Of a stretch of DNA of 64,000 bases, positions 32,036 to 40,901 are shown in pieces. This DNA is from Methanolobus psychrotolerans (GTDB lineage Archaea; Halobacteriota; Methanosarcinia; Methanosarcinales; Methanosarcinaceae). The translations under genes were made by a program, and so were the position numbers. The stretch's first letter is position 1; every line of letters begins with the position of its first letter. A model generated the notes under the pieces. The model had not been told where the DNA came from and did no database searches. It worked only from the letters and a program-made list of their open reading frames with translations. The stretch is taken from assembly GCF_002243045.1 (NCBI RefSeq), contig NZ_MBKP01000009.1:1-64000 (forward strand). The letters run 5' to 3'.

Positions 32036-32040
32036 TATCT

Positions 32041-32262
32041 ATGGATGTAACTGAGCACTATCTGATCGAGGAGTACTCAAATGGCAGAATAAGTAAGGGA
32101 AAAGCTGCCAAGATGCTGGATATCAGTATTTATGAGATCAACGACCTGTTCGAAAAACATCGTGTTAAAGATAGTATTAGCTATGAGAACTTTATCAAAG
32201 GCATGGAAATTGCTGAGAAATACAGCAAGTATGGTCCTGATAAAGAGAAAAAGAAAGAATGA
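32041..32262 (+). CDS. small UPF0175-like/HTH antitoxin-type protein
   Basis: LIEEYSNGRISKGKAAKMLDISIYEINDLFEKH. Confidence 0.6.
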   Translation: MDVTEHYLIEEYSNGRISKGKAAKMLDISIYEINDLFEKHRVKDSISYENFIKGMEIAEKYSKYGPDKEKKKE

Positions 32263-32324
32263 TCATGTTAGTTTTAAGCGTGATGCATGACTCTTTTATA
32301 AGTCAATGCAGGCAGAGGGAGATG

Positions 32325-32630
32325 TCAGATCTGATTCTCCAGTTCGTCCAATAGATCCCGTATCATAGGCTTTGCTTCCGGGATGCCTTCCTTTACGCTG
32401 AGCCAGACAACTTCAAGGTTTACACCAAAATATCCATGGATCAGCTTGTTCCGAATGCCTGCCAGATCTTTCCAGGGAATTGAAGGGTAATTTTGCCTTA
32501 TATCCTCAGGGACTTTCTTTGCTGCTTCACCAATTATCTCCAGGGCCCGTATCACGGCGTATTGAGTCTTGATATCTTTTAGGAAATCCTCAAAAGTACA
32601 GCCATAGACAAAGTTCTCTGCTGCATCCAT
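32325..32630 (-). CDS. HEPN (DUF86) toxin, possibly N-terminally disrupted
   Basis: IRNKLIHGYFGVNLEVVW; frame continues upstream to the MNT stop but the expected ATG at the ATGA overlap is out of frame by one. Confidence 0.8.
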   Translation of the reverse strand: MDAAENFVYGCTFEDFLKDIKTQYAVIRALEIIGEAAKKVPEDIRQNYPSIPWKDLAGIRNKLIHGYFGVNLEVVWLSVKEGIPEAKPMIRDLLDELENQI

Positions 32631-32681
32631 GGCATTGCAGATGTCCTGTACATAGTCCCTTATATCCCGAATGCTAATCCC

Positions 32682-32984
32682 TCATATGGCTTCAACTTCC
32701 TTAAGTATGTATTTTCCGATATTTGGTTTCAGTGCATCTTTCATGACAAGATCCACTTTGATCCCCAGATAATCGGAAAGGTAGTTCTCCAGATGAACGA
32801 ATCTGAAAATAGTAGGAGTTTTGCTAAACTCCACCAGCACATCAAGATCACTTTCCGTAGTGTGATCTCCCCTTATATAGGACCCAAATAATCCTATGTA
32901 ACTTACATTATATTGCTCTTTCAACTCCGGCAGCATTTCGCGGAGTTTGGTTCTGTATAGTTCAACATCTCTATTATCTGGCAT
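32682..32984 (-). CDS. MNT-type nucleotidyltransferase antitoxin
   Basis: IGLFGSYIRGDHTTESDLDVLVEFSKTPTIFRFV. Confidence 0.9.
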   Translation of the reverse strand: MPDNRDVELYRTKLREMLPELKEQYNVSYIGLFGSYIRGDHTTESDLDVLVEFSKTPTIFRFVHLENYLSDYLGIKVDLVMKDALKPNIGKYILKEVEAI

Positions 32985-33164
32985 ATTGATCTTAGAAGGG
33001 ACTTTCTAAGTTAATGTTAGTTTTATTGATATAAGTTGTTTGTCCTTTGCTGGAAAAGGCACAGATATTCAATAGACGGCCAAAGGGCTTAGGAGAGATG
33101 ATAGTGTATTAAGCTCATCACTTCAGTGATGGGATTTTCGAAGTTTTTTTTAAATCTAGCTCGT

Positions 33165-33395
33165 TGATAAGGAATGCGCAGAAGCATACTATACCCCGCA
33201 GACTTCCGGACGCATAGACAAGGTTATGCAAAAGTTTTACAGATCATCTTTGCCTGTCCATCCGCTTGCTGCAGGGGAAGTCAGCCTTAGCGAGACAGAG
33301 GCTTAAGAAATGCTGGTCTTATTCTGAAATGAACCGCAGATACACTCACCTCTTACAGAGTTGAGTGCCTGCTAAACATCCGTTTAGCAGGTCAC
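33165..33395 (+). pseudogene. duplicated C-terminal fragment of the YgiT gene plus repeat unit (parent 28573-28795)
   Basis: aaggaatgcgcagaagcatactataccccgcagacttccggacgcatagacaaggttatgcaaaagttttacagatcatc... Confidence 0.9.
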
Positions 33396-33975
33396 GCAGA
33401 TGCACGCAGATTTTTGTTTATTCTCATCCGTGTTTATCCGTGTTCATCTGTGGTTTTATTTCACATTGGACCGCAGATAAACGCAGATGCACACAGATAT
33501 TGTTTATTCTCATCTGTGTTTATCTGTGTTCATCTGTGGTTTTAATTAATAGCGAACCGCAGATAAACGCAGATGCACGCATATATTGATTCTTGTCGTC
33601 CGTGTTTATCTGTGTTCATCTGTGGTTTTAATTAATAGCGAACCGCAGATAAACGCAGATGCACACAGATATTATTTATTCTCATCTGCGTTAATCTGTG
33701 TTCATCTGTGGTTTTAGTCAATAGCGAACCGCAGATACACGCAGATGCACGCAGATATTGGTTAGTCTCATCTGCGTTAATCTGTGTTCATCTGTGGTTT
33801 TATTTCACATTGGACCGCAGATAAACGCAGATGCACGCAGATTTTTGTTTATTCTCATCCGTGTTTATCCGTGTTCATCTGTGGTTTCTTTCAAAATATG
33901 AACCGCAGATAAACGCAGATGCACGCATATATTGATTCTTGTCGTCCGTGTCTATCGATGGTCAGGTGACCATTC
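33334..33975 (+). repeat. 86-bp-period palindromic repeat array (7 units, first carries hairpin insert)
   Basis: CCGCAGAT unit starts at 33334, 33471, 33557, 33643, 33729, 33815 and 33903; ends at ATGGTCAGGTGACCAT (33958-33973). Confidence 0.95.
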
Positions 33976-34253
33976 GGTTCTCTATAAAATTAACATATAT
34001 TCATGATGGACCGCGCCGCCTGCGGTGAAGTGAGTGGACTGTTCCAGGCCTAAATACTTTTTATTTGTTTCCTTTTGTGCGACCACACAAAAGAATTAAC
34101 TCAGCTGGCGACAACTGAAATGCATCACTGGGGATAGAACTTAAAACAGTTAGTTAGTTCTTTGTTACTTGATATAATTATTTTAAAACCAGGTTTATGC
34201 TCATCTTCTTAGGAATTACTTCAAGGGAGTAATGATGGCGATATAACGTGTTT

Positions 34254-34865
34254 CTAATTGAACAGGTTCCAGAAATAGTTTGCTGCATATCCTGCCAGGA
34301 AGGAGAGGAGAATAGTTAAGGCGTTTTCTTTGAGCCAATAACCTGTTCTGAATTTCTGTATATTGCAGGCTTTGTTAGTGTCAATATATCCGAGAAGCCT
34401 TTTTCCTATACGAATGGTTTCTTTGTAGGCTTCAACTGCATCAAAAGGAGAATTACCTACTGATCTCATTTCGATGTTCCTGGCATCCTGAGCCTTTGTT
34501 TTGAAGTCTTCGAATTCCTTGATGAATACATGTTCAGGAACATTTATAAAAAACTCAAGGTCCCTGTCATCAGAAACAAGGTCCAATTCCTTTTTCATTT
34601 CTACCCATAAGAGCTTATATGAATCCAGGGTTGCCCTTGTCAGATGGTTCTTTGCCTTTTGAAGGTTCTCAAGACGCTTTTCATCCGGGTAATCCGGATT
34701 ATATATGTGAGAGACATGGGCAAGAGTATTGTCCAATTCATTTGTTATCTGAACAGGTTTGTTCCCTATGTATCCTACAAGGTCAGCATAAGCGGGTACA
34801 AAGACATCTCTGTATATCTCGAATATCTCTTCAACTGAACTGTTATCCACTACCACAATGATCAC
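34254..34865 (-). CDS. hypothetical protein with C-terminal TM segment
   Basis: Soluble N-region, then ENALTILLSFLAGYAANYFWNLF; start overlaps upstream gene stop by 4 nt. Confidence 0.6.
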   Translation of the reverse strand: MIIVVVDNSSVEEIFEIYRDVFVPAYADLVGYIGNKPVQITNELDNTLAHVSHIYNPDYPDEKRLENLQKAKNHLTRATLDSYKLLWVEMKKELDLVSDDRDLEFFINVPEHVFIKEFEDFKTKAQDARNIEMRSVGNSPFDAVEAYKETIRIGKRLLGYIDTNKACNIQKFRTGYWLKENALTILLSFLAGYAANYFWNLFN

Positions 34866-35131
34866 TTTTTAAGAGCTTTTTCAAAAACAGTGTCGATGTC
34901 TATATCCGTTCTCGGAAAGACACAACCCTGTATAGTGACTATATTCTGCTCAAGTGATACGATCTTCAACTCGTCCTTTCCCAGCCTTTTCGCTACAAAA
35001 CTGTCGACATCTTCTGTGGTGGAGAAATCACTGATCTTGACATTGAACTTATCTTCAAAAAGGACAGTATCGGCTTTTAAGGACATGTTTTTTCTCCACT
35101 CTATAATACAGGAATATAAAGGAATGAACAA
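34862..35131 (-). CDS. hypothetical small protein coupled to 34254-34865
   Basis: Internal Met gives MSLKADTVLFEDKFNVKISDFSTTEDVDSFVAKRLGKDELKIV...; 4-nt overlap with next gene. Confidence 0.55.
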   Translation of the reverse strand: MFIPLYSCIIEWRKNMSLKADTVLFEDKFNVKISDFSTTEDVDSFVAKRLGKDELKIVSLEQNIVTIQGCVFPRTDIDIDTVFEKALKK

Positions 35132-35339
35132 TATATAACTTTTTCCAGATGACGACTTTTAAAACAAAAGAGTGGATTTTAGTTGAGATCATGCTTCGTG
35201 ATGGTATTGTCATGCAATTACAATTAAATTTACAATAGATTTTTATTATTTTATCAGAAGTTATGGAATGCGCCGCCTGCCTCCGGAACGGATGCTTTTG
35301 TACAAAGAACTACGGGTATGCCTGTGTTATCTTCTAAGT

Positions 35340-35651
35340 TGAGCAGGCACTCAACTCCGTAGGAAGTGAGTGTATCCGTGTTCATCTGTGGTTTTAATTA
35401 ATAACGAACCGCAGATAAACGCAGATGCACACAGATATTGTTTATTCTAATCTGCGTTAATCTGTGTTCATCTGTGGTTTTAGTTTATAGCGAACCGCAG
35501 ATAAACGCAGATGCACACAGATATTGTTTATTCTAATCTGTGTTTATCCGTGTTCATCTGTGGTTTTAGTTAATAACGAACCGCAGATACACGCAGATGC
35601 ACACAGATATTGTTTATTCTCATCTATGTCTATCGATGGTCAGGTGACCAT
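35340..35651 (+). repeat. 86-bp-period palindromic repeat array (3 full units plus degenerate hairpin insert and end cap)
   Basis: CCGCAGAT at 35409, 35495 and 35581; cap ATGGTCAGGTGACCAT 35636-35651. Confidence 0.93.
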
Positions 35652-36215
35652 TCGGATCTCTACAAAATTAACATATATTGATGATGGAACGCACCACCTG
35701 CCACCGATATGTTTACGCCATTATCAAACCCACCAAAGAGCATGCACCAGATCTCACCAGACCGACCAGCGGACCCCTGGACAAGCGACACAAAAGCCCG
35801 GGTATAGATAGAGCTGCTTCTCAGAACAACCCGTTATTCTTCCAGAAGAACTTTTTTTCGCAACCCCTTTCAAACTCCTCCAAAACACCGGGATAAAGCG
35901 CCGGACACCTGGCTTCTTCCAGTGTTATACAAAATATCATCACCCATGAGATAAATACACCCCAACGCCCTCAACAGTCTCAATAAACACACAACCTCCC
36001 CCATCAGACAGTACTGTCGATCCTGCTGACAGATCCTGCTAATATCCAGGGATATATCCTTTTTCTCCTCTCCGCCCGGACCGACCCCCAGCTTTTAGCA
36101 ATCCAGGCTTAAAACAGACAAATTACCACCATTATCCCCACCATTTATATATAACGCCGCAAATTATTCTTGCACTATTTTCACAAAACTTAAATATGTT
36201 CAATGAATCTAATGT

Positions 36216-36266
36216 ACCCATTGAAGTACAAATGTACAGGCATACGATGTGCCTGCTGTGATGGGT
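36216..36266 (+). ncRNA. candidate structured 5' leader (three-way junction), copy 2, upstream of flippase
   Basis: P1 ACCCATT/GATGGGT, P2 GTACAAATGTAC, P3 AGGCA/TGCCT; TATA at 36190-36197; GGGTGA RBS at 36263-36268. Confidence 0.5.
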
Positions 36267-36333
36267 GATTGAAAAATGGTGGTATCAGACAGATCATATT
36301 TTACTCATGTTTTCTTTCTGAGCTGGTAATATC

Positions 36334-37614
36334 ATGTTCAACTTCAAGCTCACCAAAACGATGCGTGATGTCCAGTGGTCATTCATCAGCCTTGCCACTG
36401 CATCTTTATCCCACCTGCTGCTAAGGATAGTTCTGGGAAGGGAGCTTGGACCTGAGGGTTTGGGAGTTTACACGCTGGTTTTTACCATTTATCTTTTTGG
36501 AATGCAATTTGCAGGTTTTGGTATTGGATCAGCTTTAACTAAATATGTTGCTGAGTTCAGTGACGAATCCAGCAAAGTCAAAGAATATGTTTCAGCAGGA
36601 TTTTCAAGTTCAATAATCACTGGCGTTATGATGGCCATTGTACTTTATTTAGTATCTGATTTTATAGCTATGTCAGTGTTCCACATTCCTGAAATGGGTG
36701 ACTTTCTTAAATTTGTATCTTTCTGTTTGCCATTCATAGCTATTCAAAAAATGGTATTAGGAGCCTTGGTTGGCCTTCGTAAAATGAAATTGTATGCATT
36801 GATAAATATTATCCAGAACACGTTCATCTTTTTATTATCTATTTACCTGGTTTTGGTCTTAAATGCTGATGTAAGAGGAGCAGTATTTGGTTTTGTTATC
36901 CCTACTATAATAATAAGCATTATATCTGCCTTTTTCATTAAAGACTTGTACAAAATTACATATTTGTCCTTTACAGACAAATTTAAGGACGTAGCATGGT
37001 TTGGATTTTATTTTGTTCTGGCAAATTCAATTGGAATGATTAATACTCAAATTGATAGCTTGATGGTTGGACATTTAATGGATGCTACAAGTGTAGGAAT
37101 ATATGCTGTTGCAATAATAATAATACATGGAATCACGTTGATACCCAATTCTGTTCATACTGCAATAGCACCGCCTATAGCGTATCACTATGGAAAAGGT
37201 GAATATGAAAAGACGATTAATTTGATTAGACAAACGATGCTTAAAGTATTTATTGTCATATTCGTTATTGCTTTAGTATTGGCTTTTTTTGGAGAAACTT
37301 TAATCGTTTTACTATTCACTAATGATTTTATATTTGCATATTCTCCCTTGCTAGTTTTACTAATTGGTTATTCTATTTATTCACCTGTACATTCTGTTGA
37401 CTGTACACTTTTAAGCATAGGGAAAGTTAATGTAATATACAAAATAGCTTTAATATGTGCTATTTGCAATATTATATTCAATATTTTACTAATTCCTAAA
37501 TATGGGATATTAGGTGCCTCATTGGCCACCAGCATGTCAATTATTTTGTTGTCAATATTGAAATTATATTTTATTAAAAAATACGTATTGGATTTGAGAA
37601 ATACTTTAAAATAA
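36334..37614 (+). CDS. flippase/oligosaccharide exporter (MATE/MVF superfamily)
   Basis: LLLRIVLGRELGPEGLGVYTLVFTIYLFGMQFAGFGIGSALTKYVAEF; about 12-14 TM. Confidence 0.9.
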   Translation: MFNFKLTKTMRDVQWSFISLATASLSHLLLRIVLGRELGPEGLGVYTLVFTIYLFGMQFAGFGIGSALTKYVAEFSDESSKVKEYVSAGFSSSIITGVMMAIVLYLVSDFIAMSVFHIPEMGDFLKFVSFCLPFIAIQKMVLGALVGLRKMKLYALINIIQNTFIFLLSIYLVLVLNADVRGAVFGFVIPTIIISIISAFFIKDLYKITYLSFTDKFKDVAWFGFYFVLANSIGMINTQIDSLMVGHLMDATSVGIYAVAIIIIHGITLIPNSVHTAIAPPIAYHYGKGEYEKTINLIRQTMLKVFIVIFVIALVLAFFGETLIVLLFTNDFIFAYSPLLVLLIGYSIYSPVHSVDCTLLSIGKVNVIYKIALICAICNIIFNILLIPKYGILGASLATSMSIILLSILKLYFIKKYVLDLRNTLK

Positions 37615-37634
37615 AGAGAGTTTGTATTAGACTG

Positions 37635-39551
37635 ATGGAAATTTACTGTGGGACGGGTATGGAAAAAGATAACAATAGATTCAAAATAACTGCTAAGTTA
37701 ATTCTATACGCATTACCCATAATGGGCATACTTGGCCTGCTAATCCCAACGATAATTGGCCAATTCAATCTAACACTTTTAGGTAGTTATCTTGCAATCC
37801 CTATGATTGTAGCACCCCTTATTTATCATAAATATAAAGACAACACTTCGGATTCAATAGAATTAAACAACAGAATCTTTATTCTGCTTCTAAGTGTTTA
37901 TTTTATTTGTATTTTTTTAGCTACTATTATTGTGTATATTAGTGAAGTCAGACCAATTTTATTTTACTTAATTGTCACAATAATGAGCTTAATTATATTG
38001 TTTGAAATTTTGCTGTTCAATGATTCAAATATGAAAACAAAGGTCATTCTTTTTCAGTCAATGATATTGATGCTTTGTATCTTGTGGAGTGTAAACCTTA
38101 ACTATTTTTATTATATTTCTCGTACAGATCCGATATTTCATGTTGCAGCAATTGAATCCCTTATAAATAATGCTTATATTGAAGCAGAAATTTTCGAAAT
38201 ATATAAACCGTTTCCCTTGTGGCATGTTTTATGCACTATGGTTTATTACATATCTGCTTTAGATTTACCTATACAAAAAATAATGTTTTTCACAAATGGA
38301 ATTATTTATTCCTTCACTCCTGTAATCACATATCTCATTTCCAGAAAAATATTTAGCAATAACAAGGTTTCATTGTTAAGTGCTTTATTCATAGTTTTAA
38401 ATCCTGATGTGATTGGTTATGGAATGGCATCCATTTCCAGAAGCGTTGTATCTTTTTTATTTTTACTGTTAATATTATCACTTCTCTATAAGTCAAACTT
38501 GAAAATGGTTTTTCTTTCAATAATGTTAATATTCCCAATTGTAATGTACCATACAGCTTCAACTCCTTTTATATTTACAATTCTTTTATTACTATTGATA
38601 GGACAACATATCTACGATAAAAATAAAAACATATTTACATATAACTTTCTAGTAATTTTTATTATATTCAATCTGTTGTATTGGATGTTTTATGCTGAAT
38701 TATTATTTGAAACAATAATAAGTACCATCATAAGAGAAGCACCATCTGGCATAATTACAAGTTCTATCATTTATACGCCCTTAAACGAACTTTTTAATTA
38801 CCTTCAATACACACCTATGCTTTTTTTTGTTATAATTGGTACGCTGGGAACTTTATACTCCAATAGGCTTCCATCAATTGCCAAAATTTTTGTCTTGTTA
38901 GGGCTATTATCAGTTGTGGTAGCTTTTCCTGGTCCAGCACTTCTTATTAATAAATTTGCAGGAAATTTTAATGTAGGAAGATTTGGACAATATTTATTCC
39001 CATTTATTACTTTTGCCATTGCTATTGGTTTTTATACAATGTACAAAACAACACAAAAATATTCAAAAAGTTTTTTGTTATTATTGTTCATATCTCTAGC
39101 TTTTTTATCTGTTTCAAATGATTTTATAGCATCAGACAACCCCATAATCGAAAGACCATTTTATACATATTATCTAACAGAACAAGAAATTAATTCCTTT
39201 AACACTATAGGTATATTTACTTCAGGATCTATTATGTCGGATTATGTAACAACCAGATATACATCTCTTTCAAATACACCCCATAGTGATAAAAGACATA
39301 TTTTGGTGGTTGATTCCACGAACATGAAAGTTTTAAGAGAAAAAGATAATGATGTTTTTTTGATAAGACAGAGTGAATTGTCAAAAAGACCTTTGAAATT
39401 GTATTCTAACACGGATGGATATTTCAAGCCAAATCCATCATGGGAAGGGGGGAGCAAAATCGATTACTACTATAAAGATTTAAGCTTGTGGAATGATTTT
39501 GAATCCTACAATAAAGTTTATGATACAAAGAGTATTCTAGCTTTTACTTGA
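37635..39551 (+). CDS. polytopic membrane protein, surface-glycan cluster (glycosyltransferase/DUF2206-like)
   Basis: Many TM segments; RTDPIFHVAAIESLINNAYIEAEIFEIYKPFPLWHVL. Confidence 0.65.
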   Translation: MEIYCGTGMEKDNNRFKITAKLILYALPIMGILGLLIPTIIGQFNLTLLGSYLAIPMIVAPLIYHKYKDNTSDSIELNNRIFILLLSVYFICIFLATIIVYISEVRPILFYLIVTIMSLIILFEILLFNDSNMKTKVILFQSMILMLCILWSVNLNYFYYISRTDPIFHVAAIESLINNAYIEAEIFEIYKPFPLWHVLCTMVYYISALDLPIQKIMFFTNGIIYSFTPVITYLISRKIFSNNKVSLLSALFIVLNPDVIGYGMASISRSVVSFLFLLLILSLLYKSNLKMVFLSIMLIFPIVMYHTASTPFIFTILLLLLIGQHIYDKNKNIFTYNFLVIFIIFNLLYWMFYAELLFETIISTIIREAPSGIITSSIIYTPLNELFNYLQYTPMLFFVIIGTLGTLYSNRLPSIAKIFVLLGLLSVVVAFPGPALLINKFAGNFNVGRFGQYLFPFITFAIAIGFYTMYKTTQKYSKSFLLLLFISLAFLSVSNDFIASDNPIIERPFYTYYLTEQEINSFNTIGIFTSGSIMSDYVTTRYTSLSNTPHSDKRHILVVDSTNMKVLREKDNDVFLIRQSELSKRPLKLYSNTDGYFKPNPSWEGGSKIDYYYKDLSLWNDFESYNKVYDTKSILAFT

Positions 39552-39566
39552 TATTTTACTGTTTGG

Positions 39567-40901
39567 TTATATCTCACTAACAATAAACTTATACTTTCCC
39601 GCTTTCGTCCGCTCTATATGATCCACAAGTTTGAACTCAACATCCCATTTTTGAGATTTGCTTTTCACAATCGAAAGCATAGATTCAAGTTGCTTTTCAT
39701 CAAAGTCCTCGCTTAGTACAAGCTTAATAACAATTTTTTCTAATGATTTTTGTATAACTTGAAACTCTATAACTCCATTGATATTCCCAAATAGATAACT
39801 ATTGAAAAATGCACCGTGAACATATTTACCTTCGGGGGTTTGGAGCATGTCCTGCTGTCTTCCTACAACTTCCTTCAATAACTTAGATTCCCGCCCACAC
39901 CCACAACTATCCTCAATAATATGCCCCATATCTCCGGTCTGATATCTTATAAATAGCATTGCATAATTATTCAGACTTGTCGCGAGAATATCTCCTGTGC
40001 CTTCATCGATCTGAGATTCATTATCATCAACAATTTCCATGATGCTTCTTTCAATATCTATATGTAGGCCATTGTGTTCTGGACACTCGTAAGCACCCAG
40101 ACCACCATCGTTTAGACCATAGGCATCGAAAACATCGCACTCAAAAGCATTGCCAATTGTTTCCCGCATATGAGGAAGAAGTTTTTCAGCTGTTGTGAAT
40201 ACATAATCAGGATTATGGATTTTTATATCATTCTCCTGCAACCATTTCGCATAGAAGTAGATGGAAGATACATATCCTCTGATCGACTTAGGCTGAAATG
40301 AGTTTAAAATATCATTATATTGCTTCATGTCATTCTCGCCCATATCAAATGAAGAGAGCTTTCTGATATTTCGAGTGACCTCGTGGATTTTCTTATCGAG
40401 AACCGATTTAGTCCCAACGCCAAGGGAAGAACCTGCAAGAAAAGCCATTTTATCTCCAAGTTCATAGCCTGCGTATCCCCACCCACGATAAAGTAGAGCA
40501 GCACTCAAAAACCTATCAGATTTCAGCAATCTGTATTTGAAAGGAGTACCTGTGGAACCACCGGTTGCCTGCTCATAATATTTCATGGAAGACAGAGTTG
40601 CAGGTTTAAAATCTTCCCAGTTTGATTTAATTATATCTTTAGTGAGTATAGGCAGTTTTTCTAAGTCTTCAATAGTTCGAATATCTTCAGGAGATAAGTT
40701 TAGCTCTTTGAAAAGCCTGTGATAATAGGGAACGTTCTCATAAGCAAAGCTGATCATATGCCTAAGCTGCTTTTCCTGCTGTACCTTCTGCTCATCGTAT
40801 GGTTTCCATTGGTTTTTTACCACATTCTTATATGTTGAATGAAATTTAGGATATTGTGTCTGGTGAGCGAGTACGAATAGTGGTTTGTGCAGCATTTTCA
40901 T
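39567..40901 (-). CDS. phenylacetate-CoA ligase/CapK-family adenylate-forming protein
   Basis: YYEQATGGSTGTPFKYRLLKSDRF...DAYGLNDGGLGAYEC...IRYQTGDMGHI. Confidence 0.85.
   Translation of the reverse strand: MKMLHKPLFVLAHQTQYPKFHSTYKNVVKNQWKPYDEQKVQQEKQLRHMISFAYENVPYYHRLFKELNLSPEDIRTIEDLEKLPILTKDIIKSNWEDFKPATLSSMKYYEQATGGSTGTPFKYRLLKSDRFLSAALLYRGWGYAGYELGDKMAFLAGSSLGVGTKSVLDKKIHEVTRNIRKLSSFDMGENDMKQYNDILNSFQPKSIRGYVSSIYFYAKWLQENDIKIHNPDYVFTTAEKLLPHMRETIGNAFECDVFDAYGLNDGGLGAYECPEHNGLHIDIERSIMEIVDDNESQIDEGTGDILATSLNNYAMLFIRYQTGDMGHIIEDSCGCGRESKLLKEVVGRQQDMLQTPEGKYVHGAFFNSYLFGNINGVIEFQVIQKSLEKIVIKLVLSEDFDEKQLESMLSIVKSKSQKWDVEFKLVDHIERTKAGKYKFIVSEI

Noticed and set aside
33115-33145. CATCACTTCAGTGATG hairpin followed by T-run as a terminator
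   Set aside because: Not positioned at the 3' end of any supported plus-strand gene; could be chance in AT-rich DNA.
33365-33589. ORFs such as ICVYLCSSVVLINSEPQINADARIY (also 31466, 35524, 52491) as proteins
   Set aside because: They are translations of the palindromic repeat and shift with unit number.
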